Below, one piece after another: positions 16,548 through 25,152 of a DNA stretch of 64,000 nucleotides (its first letter is position 1; each line of letters opens with the position of its first letter). Source of the DNA: Acetobacterium fimetarium (GTDB taxonomy: Bacteria > Bacillota > Clostridia > Eubacteriales > Eubacteriaceae); the NCBI RefSeq assembly GCF_014284475.1, contig NZ_WJBC01000010.1, positions 1-64,000 of the forward strand. Reading direction: 5' to 3'. Under the pieces are notes generated by a model that was not told the origin of the DNA, did not search any database, and saw only the letters and a list, made by a program, of their open reading frames with translations. The position numbers and the translations under genes are program-made.

Positions 16548-17180
16548 TTAGTGCTCCTTGTGATGAGTTTCCTTGTCAGAAAGCTCATCTTTGTTTTTTT
16601 TGCTGTGCCGTATAAACGCGTCCAGTCGCTTGCGGTTCAGGTAAAGAATCAGAATAAAAACGGCATAAATGGACACCGCCACAATGAATTGTGTGGGGGT
16701 ATCATCCATGATGCCGGCACCCACCATGGTGTTGATAAAGACGCTGGGACTTCGGGCCAGGACGGCGATAATTAAAAATGTTTTAAACGGCATTGCCGAA
16801 AGACCGGCAATAAAACAAAGCATATCATCCGGAAAAAGAGGAAAAAGAAAAATAAGAAAAAGAATGATATTCAGCTTTGATTCTTTAATATGATCGTATT
16901 TTTCAACCACTTCGACACTCGCAAATTTTAAAACAAAAGGCCGGCCGAACCGCTTGGATAAAAGAAAAACAATCGATGAACCGATGATGGTGCCGGATCC
17001 GCTTAACAAAAAACCGCCGATCGTACCAAAAAGTGCACCGCCGACCAGACCGATGGTTCCCCCCGGAATAGGAGCAACGATGATCTGAAGGAGCTGCAGT
17101 AAAAAAAATGCCAATGGGGTCCAAATGCCAAATTGCAATAAAAAGTTCTGGATTGAATCCAGTGTCGAAAAAATTTCCAT
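16548..17180 (-). CDS. VTT/DedA-like membrane protein (TVP38/TMEM64 family)
   Basis: 210 residues with about five or six membrane segments. The VTT signature is clear: PIPGGTIGLVGGALFG near residue 37, the GSGTIIGSSIVFLLSKRFGRP stretch near 61 and the FPLFPDDMLCFIAGLS re-entrant region near 114. Members are lipid or undecaprenyl-phosphate scramblase/flippase-like proteins, though function varies by subgroup. It ends with a lysine/histidine-rich cytoplasmic tail. First of three minus-strand membrane protein genes. Confidence 0.82.
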   Translation of the reverse strand: MEIFSTLDSIQNFLLQFGIWTPLAFFLLQLLQIIVAPIPGGTIGLVGGALFGTIGGFLLSGSGTIIGSSIVFLLSKRFGRPFVLKFASVEVVEKYDHIKESKLNIILFLIFLFPLFPDDMLCFIAGLSAMPFKTFLIIAVLARSPSVFINTMVGAGIMDDTPTQFIVAVSIYAVFILILYLNRKRLDAFIRHSKKNKDELSDKETHHKEH

Positions 17181-17220
17181 CGATTACCTCAGTATATTAC
17201 AATCATTTTAGCATAAAAGC

Positions 17221-17262
17221 AGCACATCCACAAAATATTAAATAATATTTTGCGGATGTGCT
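17221..17262 (-). terminator. Long hairpin downstream of the ABC-2 operon
   Basis: Arms 17221-17239 and 17244-17262 pair over 19 bp with one mismatch. On the minus strand a short T-containing run follows. It lies past the ABC-2 operon's last stop codon and before the VTT gene; probably the operon terminator. The rest of 17181-17384 holds no convincing gene. Confidence 0.65.
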
Positions 17263-17384
17263 CAAACTAAAAGATTTAGTTAAGAATTCCGAGTTCAAGG
17301 GCATCGGGAAGGAGCGTTGTTTGGTCAAATTGCAGATGATTCAGCGAAGACCGGAACAGCCAGTTGCCAGTCATGATCATTCAT

Positions 17385-18182
17385 CTAGGTTTTCAAATCC
17401 CGCTTGTTGAAAGCAAAAAATGTCAGAGTGAAAAGGATGAGCGAGACAATCAGCAGGATTACAGCGGAAGGGAAGGAAAGCTGCTCATCAATCATCAGGG
17501 TGGAACCCTCAAAGTATTTGAAGGGGGTGATAATTTCCAGAAATGCCAGTTTATCGTATAGATCAACCGCCACTGAAACAAGAAAGAAACCCAGGATGCA
17601 AGCACCCGATACCGAGGTGGCAAGCTTGGTGTTCTTGAGTACGGCGCCAAACATGGCACCCAGCGCCAGGAAGAACAGTTGCAGGATGAACAGGGCGAGC
17701 ATTGTGACGGACACCTGGCTGAACAAACCGTCGCCGTTGTTATGGAGGGAAATAAAGAATACCGACGCGCCGAAGGTGACCATATTAAAAATCAGGATGT
17801 TAATGACACCAGCGATGAGTTTGGGCATGATGATCTGAAACCGACGGATCGGCTTGGTATAGAGAAAATCAGCACAGTGATCCCGTTCTTCCCGGGAAAC
17901 CGCAACCGCGCCGAACATCACGGCGTGGATAGCGGCCAGAAGCATAAAGTACAAAAAGAAGACAGAATAAAAGCCAGCGACTTTGGTCAGATCAACGGAA
18001 CCAACACCAAAGATAAGCATGATTTCCTTGGGAAAGCCAGCCATCAGTTTGCTCATATCCACATTAGAATCTGCAAATCCCTGGTATTTCATCATGCCGG
18101 CATAGATAATAAAAACCTGGGCGCAGCACCAGATGATCAGAGATGTGACATTTGCTTTCATTTCTTTTTTGAATACATTCAT
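17385..18182 (-). CDS. ABC-2 type permease subunit B
   Basis: 265 residues with six hydrophobic segments and a large loop after the first one. It opens with MNVFKKEMKANVTSLIIWC and includes VAVSREERDHCADFLYTKPI near residue 96, the conserved amphipathic region of ABC-2 permeases. It pairs with the similarly built permease at 18202 and the ATPase at 19002. The set probably exports a lipid-like molecule or peptide antimicrobial, or confers resistance to one. RBS GGAGG is present 19 bases after the preceding gene's stop. Confidence 0.88.
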   Translation of the reverse strand: MNVFKKEMKANVTSLIIWCCAQVFIIYAGMMKYQGFADSNVDMSKLMAGFPKEIMLIFGVGSVDLTKVAGFYSVFFLYFMLLAAIHAVMFGAVAVSREERDHCADFLYTKPIRRFQIIMPKLIAGVINILIFNMVTFGASVFFISLHNNGDGLFSQVSVTMLALFILQLFFLALGAMFGAVLKNTKLATSVSGACILGFFLVSVAVDLYDKLAFLEIITPFKYFEGSTLMIDEQLSFPSAVILLIVSLILFTLTFFAFNKRDLKT

Positions 18183-18201
18183 AGGGAGCCTCCTTCATAT
18201 T

Positions 18202-18999
18202 CTATATGGATGGCAGATCTTTTCGGGCAAAAAGCCGGAACGTTAAAAAGACAAACAGACCAACTAATACAAACCAGAGCAGTAAATACAGCGAGTCATA
18301 ATTCATGGTTTTTGAAAGTTCGGAAAGATCAAAATAACCAAACGGCGAGATAAGCCCGAGTTTTTCGTCTTTTAATGTTTCGTTGAGTAAAAAAATAATA
18401 TAAAAAATAAAGACCACGCCCATGCTGATGGGAAGAACGGTGCGAATCCGTCTTAGAAAGGCGGAAATAAAAAGCCCCAGACTGGCAAAAAAGATCTGAA
18501 TAAATAGCAGGCTGCAGGTGATCAGGACAAAAAGCCCAACATTGTAGGGTTTGGTACTGAGAATGGTGACTAGGATAAGCGCTGTCGCGAAAACAAACGC
18601 ATTGGTAATCAGAATCTGAACGAGGACAGCCAGTATTTTCATTGAAACAATCCGGTTGCGGGTCACGGGTTTTACAAACAGGAAATCACCGGTTTTTTCT
18701 CTGACTTCGGAAGAAATGACAGCAACACCCATGTTCATGGCCTGGACGGCACCGGCCAGCAGGATATAGGTAAAAGGAAATTGATAATAACTCAGAATCG
18801 AGTCAAGTTGCAGATTAACCACCCCCAAAGCCTGTTGAAATTCAATGGGAAAACTTTTAAAGACCTTTTGAAAATCTTCCAGTTGACTGGAAATGGACGG
18901 ATAGAGCAGCATAAACAGCATTAAAATACCCGCCAGGGACAGACACCAGATGATCAGAGATTTTCTGCCCATTCGCAGTTCCTGCTTGAGAATATTCAT
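18202..18999 (-). CDS. ABC-2 type permease subunit A
   Basis: 265 residues, six hydrophobic segments. Its layout is parallel to the downstream permease: MNILKQELRMGRKSLIIWCL at the start and VISSEVREKTGDFLFVKPVTR near residue 93. The two are the same length and evidently arose by duplication, giving a heterodimeric membrane domain. It starts two bases after the ATPase stop codon with a GGAGGA site inside the end of that gene. Probable efflux role. Confidence 0.88.
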   Translation of the reverse strand: MNILKQELRMGRKSLIIWCLSLAGILMLFMLLYPSISSQLEDFQKVFKSFPIEFQQALGVVNLQLDSILSYYQFPFTYILLAGAVQAMNMGVAVISSEVREKTGDFLFVKPVTRNRIVSMKILAVLVQILITNAFVFATALILVTILSTKPYNVGLFVLITCSLLFIQIFFASLGLFISAFLRRIRTVLPISMGVVFIFYIIFLLNETLKDEKLGLISPFGYFDLSELSKTMNYDSLYLLLWFVLVGLFVFLTFRLFARKDLPSI

Positions 19000-19001
19000 G
19001 G

Positions 19002-19886
19002 CTAGTCCTCCTTCTGGTAATAATGCATAAAGATCTCCTCAAGACTTGGTTCTTCCACGAGCAAATTCAGCAGCGCCTGGTCCTGAAGTCGCGCAACAAT
19101 CCGGTTGATATCACCTTTAAATAGAAAATGGAGGGTGTTTTCATTCAGCGTTAAGTTGGTGATGCCTTCAAGGTTGAAGTGATGAACATCAATAAGTCCC
19201 TTATATTCCAGCGTGAATTTTTTGTAATTGTGTTTCTGCATATCCCGGATATTCTCAATTTTCACAATGGTGCCATCTTTGATAATGGCAACCCGACCGC
19301 AGAGTTTTTGTACCTCGGATAAAATATGGGAGGAAAATAAAACCGTGGCACCTTTCTTGTTTTCGGTTCGGATGAGATCAAAAAATTTCTGCTGCATCAG
19401 TGGATCCAGACCGCCGGTGGGTTCGTCGAGAATAATCAGTTTCGGTTCATGGAGCAGCCCCTGGACAATACCAACCTTCTTTTTATTGCCGTAGGAAAGA
19501 TCATCGATGCGCTTGTTCAGATCCAGATCCATGACGTCAGCCAGGGTTTGAATGCGCGTGTAGTCCACATTGTCGTAAAAACTGGCCGAATAATTGAGAA
19601 CTTCAATGACCTTCATGTGTTCATAATAAAAAACTTCCGATGGCAAATAGCCAATATCCCGGCGGAGTTCACTACCGTATTTAATGCAGTCTCTTCCCCA
19701 AATAGTGGCGCTGCCGCTGGTAGGATGAATCAGTGACAGCAAAGCCCGAATGGTGGTGGATTTGCCCGATCCGTTGGGACCGATGAAGCCGAAGATCTCA
19801 CCTTCTTCCACAGAAAAAGATACATTTTCAATGCCGCGATGTTTGCCGTAATATTTCGTCAGCTGATTAATTTCTATTACATTCAT
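19002..19886 (-). CDS. ABC transporter ATPase of the ABC-2 exporter
   Basis: 294 residues. Walker A GPNGSGKST at 36-44, signature LSYGNKKKVG near 133 (LSGGQ variant common in this group), Walker B LIILDEPTGGLD near 153, switch histidine in FSSHILSE near 188. A C-terminal domain of about 80 residues, ending EPSLEEIFMHYY, is typical of antimicrobial/lipid exporter ATPases. It leads the three-gene minus-strand operon. A 20-bp near-palindrome about 38 bases upstream may be its operator. Confidence 0.92.
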   Translation of the reverse strand: MNVIEINQLTKYYGKHRGIENVSFSVEEGEIFGFIGPNGSGKSTTIRALLSLIHPTSGSATIWGRDCIKYGSELRRDIGYLPSEVFYYEHMKVIEVLNYSASFYDNVDYTRIQTLADVMDLDLNKRIDDLSYGNKKKVGIVQGLLHEPKLIILDEPTGGLDPLMQQKFFDLIRTENKKGATVLFSSHILSEVQKLCGRVAIIKDGTIVKIENIRDMQKHNYKKFTLEYKGLIDVHHFNLEGITNLTLNENTLHFLFKGDINRIVARLQDQALLNLLVEEPSLEEIFMHYYQKED

Positions 19887-19923
19887 AAGCGACCTCTTTC
19901 TTTAAACGAACATTTTAATTAAC

Positions 19924-19943
19924 GGTTTACAATATTGTATACC
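19924..19943. promoter_or_regulatory. Palindromic operator candidate upstream of the ABC-2 operon
   Basis: GGTTTACAATATTGTATACC is a 20-bp palindrome with one mismatched pair around a perfect 12-bp core (19928-19939). It sits between the divergent ABC-2 operon and nitroreductase gene, where a dimeric repressor could act. No cognate regulator is identified. Confidence 0.45.
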
Positions 19944-20101
19944 CGATTGAAAAAAAAATAAACGGTTAAAAAGGTGGCCGGGCAAATGGACAGCCAGTAA
20001 AAAAACAGGTTAAATGATGCAATTTTGGGAATAATGATAATAATTCGGAAATGAAAATGCCGGCAATAATCACAGGCTGAATACAATACCAGGAGGAAAT
20101 A

Positions 20102-20779
20102 ATGAACGATAAACAGGAAATGAGAGCATTGATTCTAAGTACCTTTAACAACCGTTATGCCTGCAAGGGCTACGACCCGAAGAAAAAGGTATCCGCAGAG
20201 GATTTTAAGGTGATCATGGAGGCGGCCAGACTTTCGCCCAGTTCCATGGGGTTGGAACCGTGGAAATTTATTCTGCTGAACAACAAAGGAATTAAAGAAA
20301 GAATTAAACCCTTTGCCTGGGGTGCAGAAGCGAGTCTGGCTGGGGCAAGTCATTTTGTTCTGATTCTGGCAAGAAAACCCAAAGACATGAAATGCGATTC
20401 CGAATACGTCGAGTATATGATGAATGACGTCCAGCATTTTACGGATGAATTAAGACAGACCAGAAAGAACAAACTGAAAAATTTTCAAAAGAACGACTTG
20501 AAACTGATGGAGAGCGAACGTTCGTTTTTTGACTGGGCCTGCCGACAGACCTACATTCCGCTGGCAAATATGCTGACAGCGGCAGCCCTGCTGGGGGTGG
20601 ACTCAACGCCGATGGAAGGTTTTAACTATGATGCAGTGGAGAAAATCCTTGTTGAAGAGGGAATCCTTGATACCGAGCACTTCGGATTATCCTGCATGAT
20701 CGCCTTCGGATATAAAAACAGAGAACATCGGCCGAAAACAAGACGATGTATCGAAGAAGTGCTGGAGATCATCGATTAG
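20102..20779 (+). CDS. NAD(P)H-dependent nitroreductase family flavoprotein
   Basis: 225 residues. FMN-binding nitroreductase fold: NRYACKGYDPKK near residue 17, the loop EAARLSPSSMGLEPWKFIL near 40, and a C-terminal segment FGYKNREHRPKTRR. These enzymes reduce nitroaromatics, quinones or other electrophiles using NAD(P)H as homodimers. The insert near 95-150 (HFTDELRQTRKNKLK) is rather long. The gene is single, with a good AGGAGG site. Substrate unknown. Confidence 0.88.
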   Translation: MNDKQEMRALILSTFNNRYACKGYDPKKKVSAEDFKVIMEAARLSPSSMGLEPWKFILLNNKGIKERIKPFAWGAEASLAGASHFVLILARKPKDMKCDSEYVEYMMNDVQHFTDELRQTRKNKLKNFQKNDLKLMESERSFFDWACRQTYIPLANMLTAAALLGVDSTPMEGFNYDAVEKILVEEGILDTEHFGLSCMIAFGYKNREHRPKTRRCIEEVLEIID

Positions 20780-20802
20780 GCTGAGCAGTACCGCAATTAT
20801 CA

Positions 20803-20844
20803 GCTGTGTGCATCAAGTCAAACTGGCTAACTGATGCGCACAGC
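20803..20844 (+). terminator. Hairpin after the nitroreductase gene
   Basis: GCTGTGTGCATCA / TGATGCGCACAGC pairs over 13 bp with a G-U. It lies 23 bases past the stop but lacks a T-run, so it may stabilise the 3' end; a clear terminator follows further on. Confidence 0.5.
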
Positions 20845-20892
20845 ACGATTTAAAAATGATCAGGACAACGATAAAATTTGTTTGAATACCCG

Positions 20893-20918
20893 GAAGCTTG
20901 TACAGAAGCTTCTTTTTT
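20893..20918 (+). terminator. Rho-independent terminator
   Basis: GAAGCTT / AAGCTTC stem with a six-base loop followed by six T. It ends transcription from the nitroreductase gene before the GntR promoter. Confidence 0.8.
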
Positions 20919-20942
20919 GTGTTGAAAATTTTGATACAGGGC

Positions 20943-20971
20943 TTGACAAAAGAAACAAAGCAATCTATAAT
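20943..20971 (+). promoter_or_regulatory. Consensus sigma-A promoter of the GntR-ABC operon
   Basis: TTGACA and TATAAT, both perfect, 17 bp apart. Such a strong promoter needs repression, fitting the regulator encoded directly downstream. Confidence 0.85.
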
Positions 20972-20979
20972 TGCGTTAT

Positions 20980-21003
20980 AGTTAACTAGTCAAGCAACTA
21001 ACT
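20980..21003. promoter_or_regulatory. Probable GntR operator
   Basis: AGTTA at 20980-20984 and TAACT at 20999-21003 form an inverted repeat just downstream of the -10 box, overlapping the transcription start. Its position suits autorepression by the YtrA-like regulator. Confidence 0.45.
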
Positions 21004-21023
21004 GATGAACAGGAGGTGCCGAC

Positions 21024-21392
21024 TTGCAGATTAGTTTTGAAGATGAAAAACCAATCTTTATCCAAATTGCAGAAGGAATTGAAGATGCCATTTTAACGGG
21101 TGCGTATGTGGAAGAGGGACAGATCCCATCCATTACGGAATTCTCGGTGAATTTTAAGATCAACCCGGCGACAGCTCTCAAGGGAATCAATTTACTGGTG
21201 GAAGAAGGCATTATTTTTAAGAAAAGAGGCGTCGGTATGTTTGTGCAAAAGGGTGCCGTGGAGCAACTGAAAAATAAAAGAAAAGAACAGTTTTTTGATC
21301 ATTATGTCAAAAATCTCATTGAAGAAGCAAAAAAATTGCGAATTTCAAGTCAAGAAATTTTAAGAATGGTGGAAAGAGGGTTTGATGAATGA
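21024..21392 (+). CDS. GntR family regulator, YtrA subfamily
   Basis: 122 residues from a TTG start with AGGAGG at 21011. The N-terminal winged helix (about 10-75) includes PIFIQIAEGIEDAILTGAY and the ITEFSVNFKINPATALKGI recognition region. The C-terminal part is only about 45 residues, as in the YtrA subgroup, which lacks a large ligand domain. It probably represses its own operon, which encodes an ABC-2 transporter; YtrA relatives respond to cell-wall-active compounds. The stop overlaps the ATPase start (ATGA). Confidence 0.88.
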   Translation: MQISFEDEKPIFIQIAEGIEDAILTGAYVEEGQIPSITEFSVNFKINPATALKGINLLVEEGIIFKKRGVGMFVQKGAVEQLKNKRKEQFFDHYVKNLIEEAKKLRISSQEILRMVERGFDE

Positions 21393-22246
21393 ATGGTGTT
21401 GAAATAAAAAATATTTCAAAGAGTTTCAAAGAAACGAAGGCGCTCAATGACGTCAGTATTTCATTTGAACAGGACAAAATATACGGTTTGTTGGGGCGAA
21501 ATGGGGCAGGGAAATCAACGTTGCTCAACATCATTACCAATCGTTTGAACGCCGACCGCGGGGAAGTGTTAATTGATGGGGTATCAGCCTGGGAGAATTC
21601 GGACGCGCAAAGAAAAATTTATATGATGTCGGAAAAAGTATTGTATCCGGAAAACATGAACGGAGAAGCTGCTTTAAAATGGAGTCGTGAGTTTTATCCG
21701 GATTTTGATATGGATTATGCCAGGAAACTCGCCAATGATTTTGGGCTCGACTTGAAAAAGAAAGTGCGATCCTTATCGACCGGTTATGTATCGATCTACA
21801 AGATTATCATTGCCTTATCCGTGAATACGCCCTATGTGTTCTTCGATGAACCGGTGCTGGGGCTGGACGCCAATCATCGGGAACTATTCTATAAACGACT
21901 GATTGAAAAATACAGTGAAAATCCATTCACCGTTGTGCTGTCCACTCATTTGATCGAAGAAATCGCCAGCATCATCGAAGAAATCATCATCATTCAAAAT
22001 GGAGAGATCATTCAAAATGATTCCTGCGAGCATTTATTGTCGCAGGGTTATACCGTTTCCGGATCGGCCAGTGAAGTCGATAAATTTATTGAGGGCATGG
22101 AAGTAATCGGGATTGACACGCTGGGCGGCCTGAAATCGGCAACGGTTATGGGGAAAATTGAGGCTTCCAGCGTTCCCGATGGGATAGAAATAGGGAAACT
22201 GGATCTGCAGAAATTATTCATTAAATTGACCAATGAACAGGAGTGA
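21389..22246 (+). CDS. ABC transporter ATPase (YtrB-like)
   Basis: 285 residues. Walker A GRNGAGKST near residue 36, signature LSTGYVSIYK near 129 (LSTGY is typical of YtrB-type proteins), Walker B VFFDEPVLGLD near 151, switch histidine in LSTHLIEE near 185. The C-terminal 80 residues resemble the regulatory extension of ABC-2 ATPases. It works with the membrane protein encoded next. The RBS lies inside the end of the GntR gene. Confidence 0.9.
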   Translation: MNGVEIKNISKSFKETKALNDVSISFEQDKIYGLLGRNGAGKSTLLNIITNRLNADRGEVLIDGVSAWENSDAQRKIYMMSEKVLYPENMNGEAALKWSREFYPDFDMDYARKLANDFGLDLKKKVRSLSTGYVSIYKIIIALSVNTPYVFFDEPVLGLDANHRELFYKRLIEKYSENPFTVVLSTHLIEEIASIIEEIIIIQNGEIIQNDSCEHLLSQGYTVSGSASEVDKFIEGMEVIGIDTLGGLKSATVMGKIEASSVPDGIEIGKLDLQKLFIKLTNEQE

Positions 22247-22248
22247 AG

Positions 22249-23013
22249 ATGAAAGTGAACGCGATATTAAAATTTCAATTAAATGAACATAAAAAAGGAA
22301 TTATGATTTATTATTTTGTGATGCTCTGCGTGATTATCCTTTCAACGGGATCAGTCCTTTCGTTTCAGGGAGTGGAAGTTGAGTTCACCGGATTAGAGAT
22401 CGCAACGATGATTTTTCTCTTTGTCTGTGGGCTTAACGGGTTTAAAGAAGCTTTTTATTTAACCCTTCAAAACGGCATCACGCGAAAAGAATTATTTAAA
22501 AATCGGCTGCTGATGGTAATGATCCTGGCGACATTTATGGCGTTGGTGGATGAACTCATACTGAATCTTCTCAACGTACTGGGAAGTCAGATTCAGAATT
22601 TTCCGATATCAGGGCTCGTAGAAATGGTTTATGGAACATTTTTTTCAACGGCAAGTTCGGGAATGATCCTGCTGGTTGATATCGGCTTTAAAATATTTCT
22701 GTACGCTTTCGCTCTTTCAGTCGGCTATTTCATCCGGATTGGCTATTATCGGATGAATAAAAGTCAAAGAATTGCCGTGAGTGTCGGTGTCCCAATTGGC
22801 CTGACCTATGTGCTCCCGTTTTTGGATACCATGCTTTATCAGGCGGGAGTGATCACCACACCATATTCACTGATTGTTTTGCAGGGATTAGCCTGGATGC
22901 TGGGAATACCCAGTCAGAATCCGATCATGGCAATGGTTAGCTTTTTCGCCCTGACTGTGATCTTCAGTGGCTTTAGCTGGCTGATGCTACGTAAAGCAGG
23001 CATCAAGAATTAA
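22249..23013 (+). CDS. ABC-2 type membrane protein of the GntR operon
   Basis: 254 residues from the ATG at 22249 (AGGAG five bases upstream; a GTG at 22243 overlaps the preceding stop). About six hydrophobic segments. There is no strong motif beyond a QNGITRKELFKNRL stretch near residue 75 that matches the intracellular coupling region of ABC-2 permeases. It forms the membrane half of the GntR-controlled transporter. Last gene of the operon. Confidence 0.8.
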   Translation: MKVNAILKFQLNEHKKGIMIYYFVMLCVIILSTGSVLSFQGVEVEFTGLEIATMIFLFVCGLNGFKEAFYLTLQNGITRKELFKNRLLMVMILATFMALVDELILNLLNVLGSQIQNFPISGLVEMVYGTFFSTASSGMILLVDIGFKIFLYAFALSVGYFIRIGYYRMNKSQRIAVSVGVPIGLTYVLPFLDTMLYQAGVITTPYSLIVLQGLAWMLGIPSQNPIMAMVSFFALTVIFSGFSWLMLRKAGIKN

Positions 23014-23033
23014 AAAATAATGGATAGCAAGCA

Positions 23034-23086
23034 ATCAAAGGCGGTCTTCGGATGAGAACAGATACTCATTCGGAAACCGCTTTGAT
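23034..23086 (+). terminator. Hairpin ending the GntR-ABC operon
   Basis: ATCAAAGGCGGT / ACCGCTTTGAT outer arms with further pairing (CGGATGAG / CTCATTCGG) inside. It lies 20 bases after the stop codon. The T-run is weak. Confidence 0.6.
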
Positions 23087-23153
23087 AGTGAAGAAACCAG
23101 ATCGGGTATGATGCAAAAATATGTGATGCCAGATGGATTGTAAAAAGAAAAGA

Positions 23154-23182
23154 TTGACTTTTCAATGATAAAACCTTATAAT
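23154..23182 (+). promoter_or_regulatory. Promoter of tRNA-Ser
   Basis: TTGACT and TATAAT with a 17-bp spacer, about 45 bases before the tRNA 5' end. Confidence 0.8.
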
Positions 23183-23229
23183 CATAAGGCATGAAAAATT
23201 CAAAATAATTTTACAAACAGTTCTACCTT

Positions 23230-23319
23230 GGAGAGATGTCTGAGAGGTCGAAGGAGCACGCCTGGAAAGCGTGTGTACGTGTAAGCGTACCGAGGGTTCG
23301 AATCCCTCTCTCTCCGCCA
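23230..23319 (+). tRNA. tRNA-Ser (anticodon GGA)
   Basis: 90 bases including an encoded CCA. The acceptor stem GGAGAGA pairs with TCTCTCC. The anticodon loop CTGGAAA gives GGA (reads UCC/UCU). The long variable arm (GTGTACGTGTAAGCGTAC region) is typical of class II tRNA-Ser, and the T arm GAGGGTTCGAATCCCTC is intact. A decayed tyrosine recombinase gene points at its 3' end, so the tRNA is the probable attachment site of the element that follows. Confidence 0.96.
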
Positions 23320-23343
23320 GATAAAAATTGAAAAGAATGTGAT

Positions 23344-23376
23344 AAGACGGTCGATTGGGGCCGTCTTTTATTTTTA
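23344..23376 (+). terminator. Terminator of tRNA-Ser
   Basis: AAGACGG / CCGTCTT stem followed by a T-rich stretch, 25 bases after the CCA. Confidence 0.75.
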
Positions 23377-23433
23377 TAAATTGCCTTACTACCCCAACTA
23401 TTACCCCAACCAGAAAAAATATAAAAAAACGCC

Positions 23434-24199
23434 CTAATTAGAGCATTGTAATTTATCCAACAATATGCCAATAAAAGCGTCCATGTGTTCAGAACTGGCT
23501 TTTCTCATTGTCTCGGTAACGTGGGCGTAGGTGTCCATTGTAAAGGCCGCTGAATGATGACCGAGGTTTTCCTGTACGGTTTTAATGTCATCACCGGCCT
23601 GAAGGGATGACACGGCGAAAGAGTGCCGCAGATCGTGAAAGCGCAGATCAGGGTAGCCCACTTGTAACCGCCTGTTAATTTCTGGTATTGGCGGTATACA
23701 AATATTGTATCAGCGTCAAAGTCGATACAATCCCAGGTCAGACCGATAATTTCCGATTGCCGTAAACCGATAAACAGATCCACAAGGTACAGATTTTCGA
23801 ACTGATGGCCCTTAATGGCTTTTATAAATGTGGGGATGATCGTTTTATCCATCGGCTTTATATGAGCCTTTACGACCTTTGGAAGCTTGCATGATTCAGC
23901 CGGATTAACCCGGATGTAGCCCAGGGTGACCGCCGGTTGCAATCCCTTGTGCAGCACACCATGAATATTCTTGATCGTCTTGGGGGAGTAACCTTCATTC
24001 AGTTTGTTATAAAATTTCTTGATGTGGTGCGGTGCGAGTGTTGACAGCTTCACTTGGCCCAGTGTTGGCTTGATGTGGTTCTCGATTTGCGAATCAGCTT
24101 TCCGGTTGCTGGATCACGCCCGTTTACATAACGCGCTTCCCAGATGCCGTCTTTCCTTTGCCGGATCGTACCGGCACCGTTTGGATTTTTGTTTGCCAT
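23434..24199 (-). pseudogene. Decayed tyrosine recombinase (phage/ICE integrase)
   Basis: Three pieces of one integrase lie in different frames. The N-terminus from ATG 24199 reads MANKNPNGAGTIRQRKDG to about GKLIRKS, then jumps to ENHIKPTLGQVKLSTLAPHH in another frame, so about 50 codons are missing. The core-binding and first catalytic part (GLRQSEIIGLTW) runs to about 23665. The end [11 protein letters not shown]...LGHHSA...TYAHV is in yet another frame after a second deletion. The catalytic R, HxxR and Y segments remain, but no full protein can be made. It abuts tRNA-Ser. Confidence 0.88.
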
Positions 24200-24260
24200 A
24201 ATAGCACCTACTTTTTTCAAAGTTGGGAAAGTCCTTGAGCTGCAGCTCAGGTTTTTTTTC

Positions 24261-24296
24261 GTGCGTCAAAATTGGCGGGTGAGATTATACCTGTCA
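24261..24296 (-). repeat. Repeated promoter-like module, copy A
   Basis: About 36 bases that match 25354-25390 at roughly three quarters of positions, including the 17-base TGAGATTATACC-C/T-GTCA block. On the minus strand it contains GGTATAATCTCA, a -10-like box, and sits directly upstream of the integrase start. Probably a shared promoter or operator of the integrative element. Confidence 0.5.
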
Positions 24297-24297
24297 T

Positions 24298-25125
24298 TTA
24301 TTTTAGCTGTTTCTTTTGTTCTTTTTCGATTTCCTGGATGCTTTTTTCAGGTGTTGGTAAATCTTCCGGCATCGTTCCGCCTAATTCATGAATAGTTTGT
24401 CTTACCTTTGTCCCTACTTCATAATGGGTTTTATTGGCATTGTCAACCCCCTGGATATCATCACGACGCAACTTTTCTTCGGTTTGGGTTGCCCGAAAAA
24501 GGTTTGCGGCAAGCTCGGTGCTTCCCATATGATCAAGTATTTTCTGGCTTTTCTTTAGGCCCTTGTAAGTATGAATTGCCTTCATGTCCATACCGCCGTA
24601 CAAACCTTTATAGCCCCAATTTTGGAATACGGCGTATTCTATAGGTTTTGTGATACCAGCTTGCTTTGCCGCTTCCGCCAATGATTTATTATGGTTTATA
24701 ATTTCATTTCGGATAGCAAGACGTTTTTGTTCCTCAGTCAGGTTTTCAAAGTTTTCAATAACTTCCTGTTGCCTCGTTTTTATTGCGAAATACGTTTGGC
24801 CCAGAGCGATGACCGGCTTTTTTGGATCGCCGTTTTGCACAATGAGGTAACACGCATACCGTGACAACTCAATATCGTCAATGATTCTTTCGCCACCTTG
24901 TGGCATTGCAGATGTTTTCCCGACGTCGGCAAAATGTTCAGAAATAATGTTGTTACTATTTTTGCAGGATTCTTTTGCCTTTTCGATGACTCTTGAGAAA
25001 TTATCCCACTTGGTATACTCAAGTACAGTTTGTAACTCTCTGGCAAGCCAATACTCTTCGCCATATTCATCAATATGTTTAATGTTTTCAAATGTACTTT
25101 CGCTATATTCGATAATATTTTCCAT
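24298..25125 (-). CDS. dinD: DinD-like DNA damage-inducible protein
   Basis: 275 residues, the normal length of the DinD family. It has the BRO/antirepressor-like N-terminal half (EEYWLARELQTVLEYTKWDNF near residue 22) and the family segments GDPKKPVIALGQTYFAIKTR near 98 and NWGYKGLYGGMDMKAIHTYKG near 168. In E. coli DinD is LexA-regulated and inhibits RecA-mediated strand exchange. Here it is cargo of a decayed integrative element and still looks intact. A KilA-N remnant lies just upstream on the same strand. It ends in a charged lysine/glutamate tail. Confidence 0.85.
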   Translation of the reverse strand: MENIIEYSESTFENIKHIDEYGEEYWLARELQTVLEYTKWDNFSRVIEKAKESCKNSNNIISEHFADVGKTSAMPQGGERIIDDIELSRYACYLIVQNGDPKKPVIALGQTYFAIKTRQQEVIENFENLTEEQKRLAIRNEIINHNKSLAEAAKQAGITKPIEYAVFQNWGYKGLYGGMDMKAIHTYKGLKKSQKILDHMGSTELAANLFRATQTEEKLRRDDIQGVDNANKTHYEVGTKVRQTIHELGGTMPEDLPTPEKSIQEIEKEQKKQLK

Positions 25126-25152
25126 GAATTGCTCCTATAAATATTTTAAATA

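Noticed and set aside
17276-17374. A 32-residue minus-strand ORF after the ABC-2 operon (MTGNWLFRSSLNHLQFDQTT...)
   Set aside because: No ribosome binding site and no recognisable family; could be a gene relic, but the evidence is too thin to list.
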